Source: Paenibacillus oleatilyticus (lineage in GTDB: Bacteria > Bacillota > Bacilli > Paenibacillales > NBRC-103111). From it: DNA of 64,000 nt. The DNA lies in the NCBI RefSeq assembly GCF_018998565.1, contig NZ_JAHNZO010000012.1, positions 1-64,000 on the forward strand. The letters run 5' to 3'. The notes beneath the pieces were generated by a model, which was not told where the DNA came from, did not search any database, and saw nothing but the letters and a program-made list of their open reading frames with translations. Both the position numbers and the translations under genes were made by a program. Numbering within the stretch: the stretch's first letter is position 1; the number at the start of each line of letters is the position of its first letter. This document shows, one piece after another, positions 46,201 to 57,300 of the stretch.

Positions 46201-46851
46201 ATGGCAGTTAGTGCAGCAGCAGTAAAAGAATTGCGCGAAAAAACAGGAGCAGGCATGCTCGATTGTAAAAAAGCATTGGAAGAAGCAAACGGCGACTTGA
46301 CCAAAGCTGCTGAAATTTTGCGTGAAAAAGGTCTTTCCGCAGCGGCCAACAAAGCAGGCCGCGTCGCAACGGAAGGCATGATCGAGTCCTACATTCACGC
46401 TGGCGGCAAAATCGGCGTATTGGTTGAAGTAAACAGCGAAACTGACTTCGTTGCGAAAAACGAGCAGTTCAGAACGTTTGTACGCGACGTTGCTCTGCAC
46501 ATCGCAGCTTCCAACCCGAAATTCCTTCGCCGTGACGAAGTTCCGCAAGAAGCGCTGGACAAAGAGCGCGAAATCTTGACGAACCAAGCGCTGAACGAAG
46601 GCAAGCCGGAAAAAATCGTCGAGAAAATCGTCGAAGGCCGTCTGGCGAAATACTACGAGGAATACTGCCTGCTTGAGCAGCCTTTCGTAAAAGACCCGGA
46701 CAAAACTGTAGAAGAAGTGCTGAAAGAAAACATCGCAACGATCGGCGAAAACTTGTCGATCCGCCGCTTCGTCCGTTTCGAGCTCGGAGAAGGCCTGGAG
46801 AAGAAACAAGAAAACTTCGCTGAAGAAGTTATGTCCCAAGTTAAACTGTAA
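46201..46851 (+). CDS. tsf: Elongation factor Ts
   Basis: A 216-residue nucleotide exchange factor for EF-Tu. N-terminal UBA-like domain ([21 protein letters not shown]) and the core [10 protein letters not shown] motif are intact. At 216 residues it is shorter than the ~293-residue B. subtilis protein and closer to compact EF-Ts forms; the sequence ends normally (EEVMSQVKL), so this is a short variant, not a frameshift. AAGGAGG lies 9 bases before ATG 46201. Confidence 0.98.
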   Translation: MAVSAAAVKELREKTGAGMLDCKKALEEANGDLTKAAEILREKGLSAAANKAGRVATEGMIESYIHAGGKIGVLVEVNSETDFVAKNEQFRTFVRDVALHIAASNPKFLRRDEVPQEALDKEREILTNQALNEGKPEKIVEKIVEGRLAKYYEEYCLLEQPFVKDPDKTVEEVLKENIATIGENLSIRRFVRFELGEGLEKKQENFAEEVMSQVKL

Positions 46852-46873
46852 TTCAACAACATAAATGCAAGGT

Positions 46874-46904
46874 AACGAGGAACACGCTGTGTTCCTTGTT
46901 TTTT
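46874..46904 (+). terminator. Rho-independent terminator after tsf
   Basis: 12-bp stem (46874-46885 with 46889-46900, one G-T wobble), loop GCT, T6 to 46904. It separates tsf from pyrH by a strong hairpin. Confidence 0.9.
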
Positions 46905-46927
46905 AAAAGAAAGCTTTAGCGGTCTGA

Positions 46928-47674
<747 letters not shown>

Positions 47675-47677
47675 TCT

Positions 47678-48232
47678 ATGCCGCAATCCATTAAAAAAAG
47701 TGCGGAAGAACGCATGGAGAAAGCGATCGTCGCGCTGAAGAAGGAGCTGGCTTCGCTTCGTGCGGGGCGGGCGACCCCTGCTCTGCTGGATCGCGTTCAA
47801 GTCGAATATTACGGTTCTATGACACCGGTAAACCAGTTGGCGAACATCAATACGCCGGATTCCCGCACGCTGATGATTCAGCCGTGGGACAAAAGCTCGG
47901 TTGCCGCTATCGAAAAAGCGATTATGAAATCCGATCTCGGGTTGACTCCTTCCAATGACGGCAGTTCGATCCGTATCGTCGTTCCGGCTTTGACGGAAGA
48001 ACGCCGTTCCGAGCTCGTCAAAATGACGCGCAAGTTCGGCGAAGAAGCGAAAGTGGCAATCCGCAACATCCGCCGCGACGCAAACGACGATATCAAAAAG
48101 CTGGAGAAGACGGGCATATCGGAAGACGAGTCCCGCCGTCATCAGGACGACATCCAGAAGTTCACGGACAAGCATATCGCGGAAGTTGACAAAGTATTAG
48201 CTGCCAAAGAAAAAGAAATCATGGAAGTGTAA
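47678..48232 (+). CDS. frr: Ribosome recycling factor
   Basis: A 184-residue tRNA-mimic that splits post-termination ribosomes with EF-G. The three-helix bundle and the family segments ([37 protein letters not shown]) are complete. GGGAGTG lies in the pyrH end, so translation is likely coupled. Confidence 0.98.
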   Translation: MPQSIKKSAEERMEKAIVALKKELASLRAGRATPALLDRVQVEYYGSMTPVNQLANINTPDSRTLMIQPWDKSSVAAIEKAIMKSDLGLTPSNDGSSIRIVVPALTEERRSELVKMTRKFGEEAKVAIRNIRRDANDDIKKLEKTGISEDESRRHQDDIQKFTDKHIAEVDKVLAAKEKEIMEV

Positions 48233-48242
48233 CCGGTAAAGA

Positions 48243-48265
48243 CCCCCTTATTCGAGGGGGCTTTT
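48243..48265 (+). terminator. Short terminator-like hairpin after frr
   Basis: CCCCCT (48243-48248) pairs with AGGGGG (48255-48260), loop TATTCG, then CTTTT. It stands between frr and uppS and may be a partial terminator. Confidence 0.65.
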
Positions 48266-48291
48266 AGTCTTTCCTGATGGGGGATTCAGAC

Positions 48292-49059
48292 ATGATGTCA
48301 TTCAAAAAATGGTTTGGAAGCAAGCCGGAAGGAGAGCAAGCCGCTCTCAAGCTGGATGCGGACAACATTCCGAACCATGTGGCCGTCATCATGGACGGTA
48401 ATGGCCGATGGGCACAAAAGCGGGGACTGCCGCGGGTGGCAGGCCACCATTCAGGTATGAAAAACGTAAAAAAAATTACGATGGCCGCAAACAGCATCGG
48501 TGTGAAGGTGCTGACCATGTACGCTTTTTCTACGGAAAATTGGAAAAGACCGAAGGAAGAAGTCGATTACTTGATGAAGCTGCCGATGGAATTTTTTCCG
48601 AAAGAAATCGACGAGCTGATTGCGAATAACGTCCAGATCCGTATGACAGGCTGGCAGGAAGGACTGCCTGATTTCACGCTGAAAGCGGTTCAGGACGCGA
48701 TCGATCAAACGAAACATAATACCGGCCTTATTTTGAACTTTGCGCTCAATTATGGAAGCCGTAAGGAAATGCTTAAGGGCATTCAGCGGCTCGCTCAGGA
48801 TATGAAAGAAAATAAAGTGGCCCCGGACGAAGTGGATGAGGCGCTTTTCTCCAAATATTTGTTAACCGATCCGCTCCCGGACCCCGATCTTCTGATACGC
48901 ACCAGCGGAGAGCTTCGGATCAGCAACTTTATGCTCTGGCAGTTAGCCTATTCGGAGCTTTACTTTACGGATTTATGCTGGCCTGAATTTACAGAGCCGC
49001 ATTTCTACGAGGCAATCGGGGAATATCAACGCCGCGCCAGAAGATACGGTGGTTTATAG
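48292..49059 (+). CDS. uppS: Undecaprenyl diphosphate synthase
   Basis: A 255-residue cis-prenyltransferase making the C55 lipid carrier for cell-wall synthesis. The catalytic Asp35 lies in AVIMDGNGRWAQKRGLPR; the C-terminal LIRTSGELRISNFMLWQLAYSE is the family signature. Start ATG 48292 or 48295, preceded by GGGGGA (48279-48284); ATG 48277 is too far upstream of homology. cdsA follows. Confidence 0.97.
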   Translation: MMSFKKWFGSKPEGEQAALKLDADNIPNHVAVIMDGNGRWAQKRGLPRVAGHHSGMKNVKKITMAANSIGVKVLTMYAFSTENWKRPKEEVDYLMKLPMEFFPKEIDELIANNVQIRMTGWQEGLPDFTLKAVQDAIDQTKHNTGLILNFALNYGSRKEMLKGIQRLAQDMKENKVAPDEVDEALFSKYLLTDPLPDPDLLIRTSGELRISNFMLWQLAYSELYFTDLCWPEFTEPHFYEAIGEYQRRARRYGGL

Positions 49060-49131
49060 CGGCAGTTGACAACAGGTAGGGGCAGTTGGGCTTTATGTCT
49101 GTCTGCCAGCATAAACGATGGAGGAATCGAT

Positions 49132-49920
49132 TTGAAGCAGCGAATTGTCACAGGAGTCGTGGCAGGGCTCGCCTTTTTCATCCTGTTGTATTTGGGAGGC
49201 TACTGGTTTGCCGGGTTAATCCTGGCCTTGTCGCTGATCGGATACGACGAATTTTTACGGATGAACGGTCTCAATAAGAACAAAACGATCTCGATTTTAG
49301 GCTCTCTAGGAGTGATTGGCCTTGTCATTCCGTGGCAGGAGGCAGGGATTTCGATAGAGCATTTGATTTGGTTGTTCTTGTTTGTACTTCTGGCCGTTAC
49401 CGTTATTTCGAAGAACAAGATTACGATCGATCATGTGACTACGGCATTTTTGGGCATGGTGTACGTCGGTATCGGCTTTCATTACATGGTGGAGACGCGC
49501 TGGCTTTCCGAGAACGGGCTTTATTGGACGCTGCTCGTTTTTTTATGTATTTGGTCAACGGATTCCGGGGCGTATTTTACCGGATCGATGATTGGAAAAA
49601 CACCGCTCTGGCCTACCATTAGCCCGAAAAAATCCGTCGAGGGAGCTATCGGCGGCACCGCGTTATCCGTTGTCGTTGCACTCGGCTTTGCCTGGTACCG
49701 TCCGGACCTTCTTAGCTTTGCGCAAGCGATTTGGATCGGCCTTGTTATTGCGATTGTCGGACAGATGGGCGATTTGATTCAATCCGCTTATAAGCGGGTG
49801 AAGGGCATCAAGGATACGGGAACGATCCTGCCGGGACATGGCGGCGTGCTAGATCGGACCGACAGCTGGCTGATCGTGTTTCCCTTCCTCCATTTAGCGG
49901 CTCTGCTCCCGCACGTATAA
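49132..49920 (+). CDS. cdsA: Phosphatidate cytidylyltransferase
   Basis: A 262-residue integral membrane enzyme making CDP-diacylglycerol for phospholipid synthesis. About eight hydrophobic helices; the C-terminal signature is MGDLIQSAYKRVKGIKDTG followed by PGHGGVLDRTDSW. Start TTG 49132, with GGAGG 7-8 bases ahead; the longer frame from 49066 has no homology. Confidence 0.96.
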   Translation: MKQRIVTGVVAGLAFFILLYLGGYWFAGLILALSLIGYDEFLRMNGLNKNKTISILGSLGVIGLVIPWQEAGISIEHLIWLFLFVLLAVTVISKNKITIDHVTTAFLGMVYVGIGFHYMVETRWLSENGLYWTLLVFLCIWSTDSGAYFTGSMIGKTPLWPTISPKKSVEGAIGGTALSVVVALGFAWYRPDLLSFAQAIWIGLVIAIVGQMGDLIQSAYKRVKGIKDTGTILPGHGGVLDRTDSWLIVFPFLHLAALLPHV

Positions 49921-49943
49921 CTATTGCCCCGAGGTGAACGTTG

Positions 49944-51086
49944 GTGAAAAAAGTCAGTATTCTGGGGTCGACCGGTTCCGTTGGAACCCAGACCTTGGAT
50001 GTCATATCGCATTACCCGGAACGTTTCGAGGTGGAAGGGCTCGCCGGCGGTTATAATATCCCGCTCCTGCTGGAGCAAACCGAGCGCTTTCGTCCCCGCA
50101 AGGTATCCGTTGCGACGAAGGAAGCGGCGGAACAACTGCGCGCGGCAACAAATTCGGACGTTCAGGTTTTATACGGTGAAGAGGGGCTGCACGAAATTGC
50201 GGCAGGCACCGATGCCGAGCTCGTCGTCACCGCGATTGTCGGCAGCCAAGGACTTAAGCCGACGCTGGCCGCGATCGAAGCGGGCAAGCACATCGGTATT
50301 GCCAACAAGGAGACGTTAGTTAGCGCAGGGCATCTCGTTACGGAATTGGCGCAGCGCCGCGGCGTCGCTTTGCTTCCGGTCGACAGCGAGCATTCCGCCA
50401 TATTCCAATGCTTGAACGGAGAATCACGGGACCGCGTACATAAAATTACGTTAACCGCTTCCGGAGGCTCGTTTCGCGACCGCACCCGGGAAGAGCTTGC
50501 TCACGTAACCGTTGAAGATGCGCTCAAGCATCCGAATTGGTCGATGGGCGCGAAAATCACGATCGACTCGGCAACGATGGCGAACAAAGGGCTGGAAGTG
50601 ATCGAAGCCCATTGGCTGTTCGGTTTGCCGTACGACCAGATTGAGGTGCTGATTCATCCTGAAAGCATTATCCATTCGTTCGTCGAGTACGTGGACTACA
50701 GCATCATCGCCCAATTGGGGATGCCGGATATGCGGGTGCCGATTCAATACGCGCTGACTTATCCGGACCGGATGGCGACGCCTTCCGAACGTTTACGTTT
50801 ATCCGATGTCGGGAAGCTGCAGTTTCGCGAGATGGATTTTGACCGGTATCCGTGTCTGCGGATGGCTTATGAAAGCGGACGGACGGGCGGCTCGATGCCC
50901 ACCGTGTACAATGCGGCCAACGAAGTTGCGGTCGAACGGTTCTTGAAAGGGGAAATTTCATTCCTGGCCATTGAAGAGGTAATTGCCAAGGTCATGGACA
51001 AGCATTCCCCGGTCCCGGCCCCGGATTTATCCGCTATTCTGGAGATCGATCGATGGGCCCGGGAACAGGCGTGGAGCCTGGACTAA
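49944..51086 (+). CDS. dxr: 1-deoxy-D-xylulose 5-phosphate reductoisomerase
   Basis: A 380-residue enzyme of the MEP isoprenoid pathway: NADPH-dependent conversion of DXP to MEP. NADPH-binding GSTGSVG at 8-14; metal and substrate sites in [14 protein letters not shown] and [11 protein letters not shown]-terminal [15 protein letters not shown] 49944 has GAGGTGA 6 bases ahead; TTG 49941 is 3 bases too near. It supplies the precursor used by UppS two genes upstream. Confidence 0.97.
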   Translation: MKKVSILGSTGSVGTQTLDVISHYPERFEVEGLAGGYNIPLLLEQTERFRPRKVSVATKEAAEQLRAATNSDVQVLYGEEGLHEIAAGTDAELVVTAIVGSQGLKPTLAAIEAGKHIGIANKETLVSAGHLVTELAQRRGVALLPVDSEHSAIFQCLNGESRDRVHKITLTASGGSFRDRTREELAHVTVEDALKHPNWSMGAKITIDSATMANKGLEVIEAHWLFGLPYDQIEVLIHPESIIHSFVEYVDYSIIAQLGMPDMRVPIQYALTYPDRMATPSERLRLSDVGKLQFREMDFDRYPCLRMAYESGRTGGSMPTVYNAANEVAVERFLKGEISFLAIEEVIAKVMDKHSPVPAPDLSAILEIDRWAREQAWSLD

Positions 51087-51285
51087 AATGGGCCGTTTGA
51101 AGATGCGACGCCAGGGCATCTTTCGGCGAAGCCGCTCATATGTTCATATCATGAGTCCCGGCTTGTATTCCCTTTGGGATTAATGTTAATCTTAAAGGAA
51201 GGCTTCGGACGATTTTCATGCAGCCAATAACATTTGCCCATAACTTGGATATGAACATTTGCGACTTAAGGAGGCCGTACACCCA

Positions 51286-52545
51286 TTGGCTAACATCCAG
51301 AACGTATTTCAAATTGTTCTTTTGTTTTTTGTTCTAGTCACGATTCACGAATGGGGACATTTTTACTTTGCCAAGCGAGCGGGCATTCTTGTTCGCGAAT
51401 TCGCGATCGGCTTTGGTCCCAAGCTGCTCTCCTTCAAGCGCGGAGAAACCCGGTATACGCTTAGACTTCTTCCAATCGGCGGCTTCGTACGAATGGCCGG
51501 AGAAGATCCGGAAATCGTGCAGATCAACCAGGGTCAACGGATTGCCGTGCAGTTGGAGGATAATCAGGTTACGCACATTTACTTGAACGAGTTCGAAAGC
51601 CGCCGGGATGCGATTGAAGGCGTCGTCGAGCAGATCGATCTGGAAAAAGATTTGTTCCTCCGCCTGGATGTCGACGGGGAAATCGAACGTTATTCGATTC
51701 ATCCTCAGGCGATGATGGTGTCCAAGGAAAAAGAGACCCAGATTGCCCCGTGGGACCGTCAGTTCGGAAGCAAGACAGTAGGTCAGCGGGCGATGGCTAT
51801 CTTTGCCGGACCGCTGATGAATTTTATTCTTGCGTTAGCGCTTTTTGTAACCTTCGTGTTCGTCGCAGGAGTGCCCAACCGGGTGAAAATTCAGGAAACC
51901 GTTTCGGCATCCGCAGCGGAGAAAGCGGGATTGCAGTCGGGGGACATTATCCTTCAGGTGGATCATGTGCAAATCGGCTCCGACCGCAGCAAGCTGACGA
52001 ACCTGATTCAACAATCTCCGAATAAACCGATGGTCTGGATCATTGAGCGCAATAAGGAGCAGATCCGTAAAGAAGTGACTCCGCTCATGGACAAGGACGG
52101 CGTGATTCGCGTCGGCGTCTCGCTGCTAACCGAAACGCGGCCTGCCACGGTTCTGGAAGGATTTACCGGAGGCTGGCACAGCCTTGTTTCCGCAACGACC
52201 ATTATCATGGATGGTTTTGGCAAGCTGGCGACGCTTCAGGTAAAAATGGACGATTTGGGCGGTCCGGTAAGGATTGTCGAATTTACAAGCGAGCAGGCTA
52301 GCGCAGGATTTGCCCAATACATCTCGTGGATGGCTATTATGAGTCTTTATTTGGGACTGTTCAATCTGCTGCCGATCCCGGCGCTGGACGGAAGCCGGCT
52401 GGTGTTTTTGCTGCTGGAGGCGCTCCGCGGCAAGCCTGTCGATCCGAGCCGGGAAAGCATGGTGCATTTTGTCGGCTTTGCGATGCTGATGCTGCTTATG
52501 ATAGCTGTCACTTATAACGATATATTACGTTTGATTAAAGGATAA
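51286..52545 (+). CDS. rseP: Site-2 intramembrane metalloprotease RseP (RasP)
   Basis: A 419-residue membrane zinc protease that performs regulated intramembrane proteolysis of anti-sigma factors and signal-peptide remnants. The HExxH site is H21-E22-H25 inside the first transmembrane helix; one PDZ domain (EKAGLQSGDIILQVD) and the second metal motif in the NLLPIPALDGSR helix are present. Start TTG 51286 with AAGGAGG (51268-51274) upstream. The 199 bases between dxr and this gene hold no convincing gene and only a weak possible promoter. Confidence 0.96.
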   Translation: MANIQNVFQIVLLFFVLVTIHEWGHFYFAKRAGILVREFAIGFGPKLLSFKRGETRYTLRLLPIGGFVRMAGEDPEIVQINQGQRIAVQLEDNQVTHIYLNEFESRRDAIEGVVEQIDLEKDLFLRLDVDGEIERYSIHPQAMMVSKEKETQIAPWDRQFGSKTVGQRAMAIFAGPLMNFILALALFVTFVFVAGVPNRVKIQETVSASAAEKAGLQSGDIILQVDHVQIGSDRSKLTNLIQQSPNKPMVWIIERNKEQIRKEVTPLMDKDGVIRVGVSLLTETRPATVLEGFTGGWHSLVSATTIIMDGFGKLATLQVKMDDLGGPVRIVEFTSEQASAGFAQYISWMAIMSLYLGLFNLLPIPALDGSRLVFLLLEALRGKPVDPSRESMVHFVGFAMLMLLMIAVTYNDILRLIKG

Positions 52546-52577
52546 CGAATTGCCGTCCGTAGGGGGAAAACAGAACG

Positions 52578-54035
52578 ATGTCGAACCAAAAGCAAGACAA
52601 ACAGTTTGTGAAAGAGATTACGCCGCAGGGCGAGGATTTCTCCCGCTGGTATATTGATGTCATTAAAAAGGCCGATCTCATGAGCTACTCGCCGGTCCGG
52701 GGATGCATCGTATTTAAACCGGACGGGTACGAGCTTTGGGAAAATATTCAGCGGGAGCTGGACCGCCGCTTTAAGGAAACGGGACACCGCAACGCTTATT
52801 TCCCGCTGTTCATTCCCGAGAGCTTTTTCCAAAAAGAAAAAGAGCACGTGGAAGGGTTCAACCCGGAGCTGCCGTGGGTAACGGAAGCAGGGGGCGAGAA
52901 GCTCGAGGAGCGGCTGGCGATTCGCCCGACGTCCGAGACGATGATCGGCCATATGTATGCGGAGTGGATTAATTCTTACCGCGACCTGCCGCTCTTGATC
53001 AACCAGTGGGCCAACGTGGTTCGTTGGGAAAAGCGGACGCTGCCGTTCTTGCGCACGAGCGAATTTTTATGGCAGGAAGGCCATACGGCTCATGAGGACG
53101 AAGCTGATGCACGCAAAGAAACGATGCAGATGCTGGAAATTTATCGTTCTTTCGCCGAAGAATTCCTCGCGATTCCGGTCATCATGGGCCAAAAGACGCC
53201 TTCCGAGAAATTCGCCGGCGCTGTCGACACCTATTCCATCGAAGCGATGATGAAGGACGGCAAAGCGGTGCAAGCGGGAACTTCCCACTATTTGGGCACG
53301 AACTTCGCCGTGGCGTTCGATATTAAATATTTGGACCGTGAGAACCAGCATCAGTTCTGCCATACGACTTCCTGGGGCGTAAGTACCCGTCTCATCGGAG
53401 CTTTGATCATGGTCCACGGCGACGACCGCGGTTTGGCTTTGCCGCCGAAGATCGCGCCGACGCAAGTCATCATGATTCCGATCGGTCCTCCGAAGACGAG
53501 AGAGCAGGTTGTCGGCCGCGTCGACGAGTTGTATGCCCAGTTGAAGCAGGCTGGCGTACGCGCGAAAGTGGACGATCGTCCGGACCAAAGTCCGGGTTGG
53601 AAATTTAACGAATACGAAATGCGCGGCGTACCGGTCCGCGTCGAGCTGGGACCGCGGGACATGGAAAACGGGCAAGTGGTCCTGGTATCCCGGATTACCG
53701 GAGAGAAGCGTGTCGTCCAGCAGGACCAATTTGTAGAAGAAGTGCAAAAATTGTTGACGGAAACGCAGCAGGAAATGTATGATCGAGCCAAGCGGTTCCG
53801 CGACGAAAGCATGACTGAAGCGGATACGGTGGACGAACTGAAATCGTTCCTCGAGCAAAAACGCGGCTTCGCATTGTCGGGCTGGTGCGGCTCCGCAGCC
53901 TGCGAAGCGCAGGTCAAAGAAGAGACCGGCGCAACGAGCCGCAACATTCCGTTCGAGCCGGGCGTATCCAAGCCGAAATGTCTCGTCTGCGGCGAAGACG
54001 CCAAGCACACGGTCGTCTTCGGCAAATCGTATTAA
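52578..54035 (+). CDS. proS: Prolyl-tRNA synthetase, short archaeal/eukaryotic-type
   Basis: A 485-residue class II synthetase. Motifs NQWANVVRWEKRTLPFLRTS and FLWQEGHTAH, followed by the C-terminal extension with a cysteine cluster (WCGSAACE; KCLVCGE) and terminal FGKSY, are those of the archaeal/eukaryotic-type ProRS. The ~180-residue editing insertion of the bacterial-type enzyme (B. subtilis ProS, ~564 residues) is missing. The locus rseP-proS-polC is the same. No T-box leader fits in the 32-base gap to rseP. Confidence 0.95.
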   Translation: MSNQKQDKQFVKEITPQGEDFSRWYIDVIKKADLMSYSPVRGCIVFKPDGYELWENIQRELDRRFKETGHRNAYFPLFIPESFFQKEKEHVEGFNPELPWVTEAGGEKLEERLAIRPTSETMIGHMYAEWINSYRDLPLLINQWANVVRWEKRTLPFLRTSEFLWQEGHTAHEDEADARKETMQMLEIYRSFAEEFLAIPVIMGQKTPSEKFAGAVDTYSIEAMMKDGKAVQAGTSHYLGTNFAVAFDIKYLDRENQHQFCHTTSWGVSTRLIGALIMVHGDDRGLALPPKIAPTQVIMIPIGPPKTREQVVGRVDELYAQLKQAGVRAKVDDRPDQSPGWKFNEYEMRGVPVRVELGPRDMENGQVVLVSRITGEKRVVQQDQFVEEVQKLLTETQQEMYDRAKRFRDESMTEADTVDELKSFLEQKRGFALSGWCGSAACEAQVKEETGATSRNIPFEPGVSKPKCLVCGEDAKHTVVFGKSY

Positions 54036-54114
54036 CATCATGTTTTTTACTAACGCCATGTAATTAGGAGTTTGTGTTTGCTTTTGATTGTAAAGCATTG
54101 TTCTTACAGCCCTA

Positions 54115-54232
54115 GGGAAAGTGTTGTCACGGAAAGTGAAACGGCCGCCTTTGAAATCAAGTTGCTACCTTGTGAGTTTTTGTAAAATATGGAAACTTGA
54201 TTTCAAGAGCGGTGGAGTGGCAGCACTTTCCC
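54115..54232 (+). repeat. Nested inverted repeat / predicted structured RNA upstream of polC
   Basis: Outer arms 54115-54130 and 54217-54232 pair over 16 bp with two G-U wobbles. Inner arms 54147-54163 and 54194-54210 pair over 17 positions with one mismatch and one wobble. Internal loop 16/6 bases, apical loop 30 bases. G-U pairs within otherwise perfect helices favour function as RNA over a simple DNA palindrome. No family recognised. Confidence 0.7.
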
Positions 54233-54291
54233 ACCAGGCCAGTAGAAACAAAACTTTTCCACTTAGCTAACAAACGCCTAACCTTTTACAT

Positions 54292-54336
54292 AAGGGGCAA
54301 CGGGAAAGCAACACTCCTTTTGCCCCTTTCATCGTT
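54292..54336 (+). terminator. Terminator-like hairpin ahead of polC
   Basis: A perfect 9-bp stem (54292-54300 with 54320-54328), 19-base loop, followed by TCATCGTTTT. The T tract is interrupted. It sits 27 bases before polC and could be an attenuator. Confidence 0.5.
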
Positions 54337-54355
54337 TTACGGGGGGAGGAGCACC

Positions 54356-57300
54356 ATGAGCAATGACAGTACGGCGCTGAAACGGGAGCGCTTTGAAATG
54401 CTGATGCAGCAGGCCAGTGTACCGGCGGACGTGGTTCGGTCTTTTTTTTCGGACGGATATATCGATAAAGTGGAAACGAGCCGCAAAAACAGGGAATGGA
54501 CGTTTCATATCGTCAAAACTCAAGTGGTGCCGCAAGATATTTACCGTTCCTTCTGCAAAATGATCCGGGACAAGTTCTCGCATATCGCTGCCATTCGTTT
54601 CGTGCTCCAATACACGCCGGATGTGAAGCCGGAAGAAGTGGCGCACGAATACTGGAGCATGTTTCTCGAATGGGTGCAGCGGGAAGCGGCGTCGATTAAC
54701 GGCTGGATGACCAAGGCCAAAATTGAAACGAACGGGAACGTGCTTACGCTTTATTTGCTGGATACGATCGGCTTGGAATTGGCTAAGAAAAAAAATATCG
54801 GCGGACTGATTCAGCGGTATTTCAGCGGATTTTTCGGCGTCGATTTTCATGTGAAGTATGCGGTCAGCGATTCCCGGGAAGAAGAGCTGGAGAGATTCTC
54901 GAAGCAGATCGAGCAGGAAGAGAAAGAAGTGACGATCAATATCTTGACGGCCGTGGAGGCGGAGAACGAAGCGGAGTCGCAGCAGGATGCGGAGCTGAAA
55001 CTGATGGTCGGCTATGACATTAAAGATCAGGCCGTTCCGCTGCAGGACGTCAGGGACGAAGAGAAGAAAGTTACGGTACAAGGTACGGTTTTCGGCCTGG
55101 ACACGAAAGAGCTTAAAAATGGCAGCACACTGTTCATGTTTAACGTTACCGACTTTTCCGATTCGATTATGGTCAAGGCGTTTGCCAAGACGAAGGAAGA
55201 CGTTAAAATTTACAGCCTGATCACGAACGGCAAGTGGCTGAAGCTGCGCGGCCGTGTCGAGTACGATCGGTTTATGCAGATCCCCGAGCTCGTGATGATT
55301 CCATCCGACGTTAATGAAATCGTAGCCCCGCCGGACCGGAAGGACGATGCGGAAGAGAAGCGGGTGGAGTTTCACCTTCATACTGCAATGTCCACCATGG
55401 ACGGTATCACACCGGTCGACCAATACATCAAAACGGCGGCCAAGTGGGGCCATAAAGCGATAGCGGTGACCGACCACAGCGGTATTCAATGCTTCCCGGA
55501 AGCATATAAAGCCGCGAAGAAAAACGGGATCAAGGTCATCTACGGTTTGGAAGCCAACGTCGTAGACGATTCCGTACAGGTCGTTATGAACCCGACGGAC
55601 ATCAACCTCGCCGATGCGGATTATGTTATTTTCGACATCGAGACCACAGGTTTGTCTGTCACCAGCAACAAAATTATCGAACTTGCCGGCGTCCGGATGA
55701 AGGACGGTAAAGAAATCGATCGTTTTGCCACGTTTATCGATCCGCATGAGCGGATTCCATATAACATTCAGCAACTCACCAACATTACGGACGACATGGT
55801 CAAGGGTGCGCCCGAGCTGGAGGAGATGCTGCCCAAGTTTATCGAGTTCGTAGGAGACAGCGTTCTGGTAGCGCACAATGCGCGATTCGATATCGGGTTC
55901 ATTCAAGCGAACTGCAAACGGCTCGGTTTGCCCGAAGTGACTAATCCCGTGCTGGATACGCTTGAGCTTGCCCGGTTGCTGTTCCCGACGCTTAAAAATC
56001 ACCGGCTGAACACGCTCTCCGATAAGTTCAAGGTCAGCTTGGACAACCATCACCGGGCGATTGACGACTCGATTGCGCTCGGACATGTGCTTTTTCACCT
56101 GTTGAAAGAAGCAGGGGACCGCGGCTATAAGCAGCTGTCCCGTTTGAACGACGAGGTCGGCAAAAACCTCAAAACGCAACGGCCGTTCCATTGCTGCATT
56201 TACGCCAAAGATATGGTCGGCAAAAAAAATCTGTTCAGTCTCGTATCCCTTTCACACACGGAGTATTTTCATCGGGTGGCCTGCATTCCGAAGAGCAAGC
56301 TGCAGGAAATGCGCGAAGGCTTGATTATCGCTTCGGGCTGCGAAAAGGGCGAGTTTTACGAAACGGTGCTGAACAAATCGGTCGAAGAAGCGGAAATGGT
56401 CGCAGAATTTTACGACGTGCTCGAAATTCAGCCGATTGGCGTAAACATGCACTTGGTGGACAAAGGCTTGGTCGGCAGCCCGGCACAGCTGGAGGATGCC
56501 AATCGCAAAATTGTCCAAATCGGCCGCAAGCTCGGCAAGCCTGTTATTGCGACGGGCAACGTACATTATCTGCATCCGCGTGAAAAAATATACCGTGACA
56601 TTACCATTCACGGGATTACCGGCTTTAGCCCGCTTAAAGATATCCGCAAGCCGGACGTCCACCTTCGCACAACGAAAGAAATGCTTGCAGAGTTTGAATA
56701 TTTGGGGAAAGAAACGGCTTACGAGGTCGTCGTGAAAAATACGTCGGAGCTTGCCGACCGGTTCGAGGAATTGGAGCTGTTTCCGACCAAGCTGTTTACG
56801 CCGATTCTCGAAGGGGCGGACGATGAAATCCGCAACACCTGCTACGATACGGCAAAGCAGATTTACGGTGACCCGCTGCCGGAGGTTATTGTAGCGCGTC
56901 TGGAGAAGGAGCTTGTACCGATTATCAAATACGGTTTCTCGGCCAACTATTTGATCTCCGAGCGGCTCGTAAAGAAGTCGAATGCCGACGGCTATCTCGT
57001 CGGTTCGCGGGGCTCGGTCGGTTCCTCGGTCGTAGCGACGTTCCTCGGCATTTCCGAGGTTAATCCGCTGCCGCCGCATTACATTTGCAAATCGTGCAAG
57101 CACAGCGAATGGATTCTCGACGGATCGATCCCCAGCGGCTTCGACCTGCCGGACAAAAATTGCCCGAACTGCGGAGAAAAGCTGAAAGGCGAAGGCCAGG
57201 ACATTCCGTTCGAAACGTTCCTCGGCTTCAAGGGCGACAAAGTTCCCGATATCGATTTGAACTTTTCCGGCGAATACCAGCCGCACGCGCACAACTACAC

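Larger units (their letters stand above)
54036..54355 (+). other. Intergenic region proS-polC with nested inverted repeats
   Basis: 320 bases without a gene. Contents: ~80 AT-rich bases after proS, a nested inverted-repeat structure (54115-54232), an unstructured A/C-rich spacer, a 9-bp hairpin (54292-54328) and a strong ribosome site GGGGGGAGGAG for polC. I see no convincing promoter, T-box or open frame. The in-frame extension of polC to 54197 lacks homology. Confidence 0.8.

Noticed and set aside
51088-51183. 31-codon frame in the dxr-rseP gap
   Set aside because: No ribosome site at usable spacing and no recognisable sequence; the larger frame containing it begins inside dxr.
52546-52577. 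T-box leader for proS
   Set aside because: Only 32 bases separate rseP from proS, too short for a T-box, and no T-box sequence (GGTGGNACCGCG) occurs nearby or before polC.
54329-56191. Long minus-strand frames (620 and 676 codons) across polC
   Set aside because: They lie antisense to PolC with intact catalytic motifs, have no start signal and look like codon-bias shadows.
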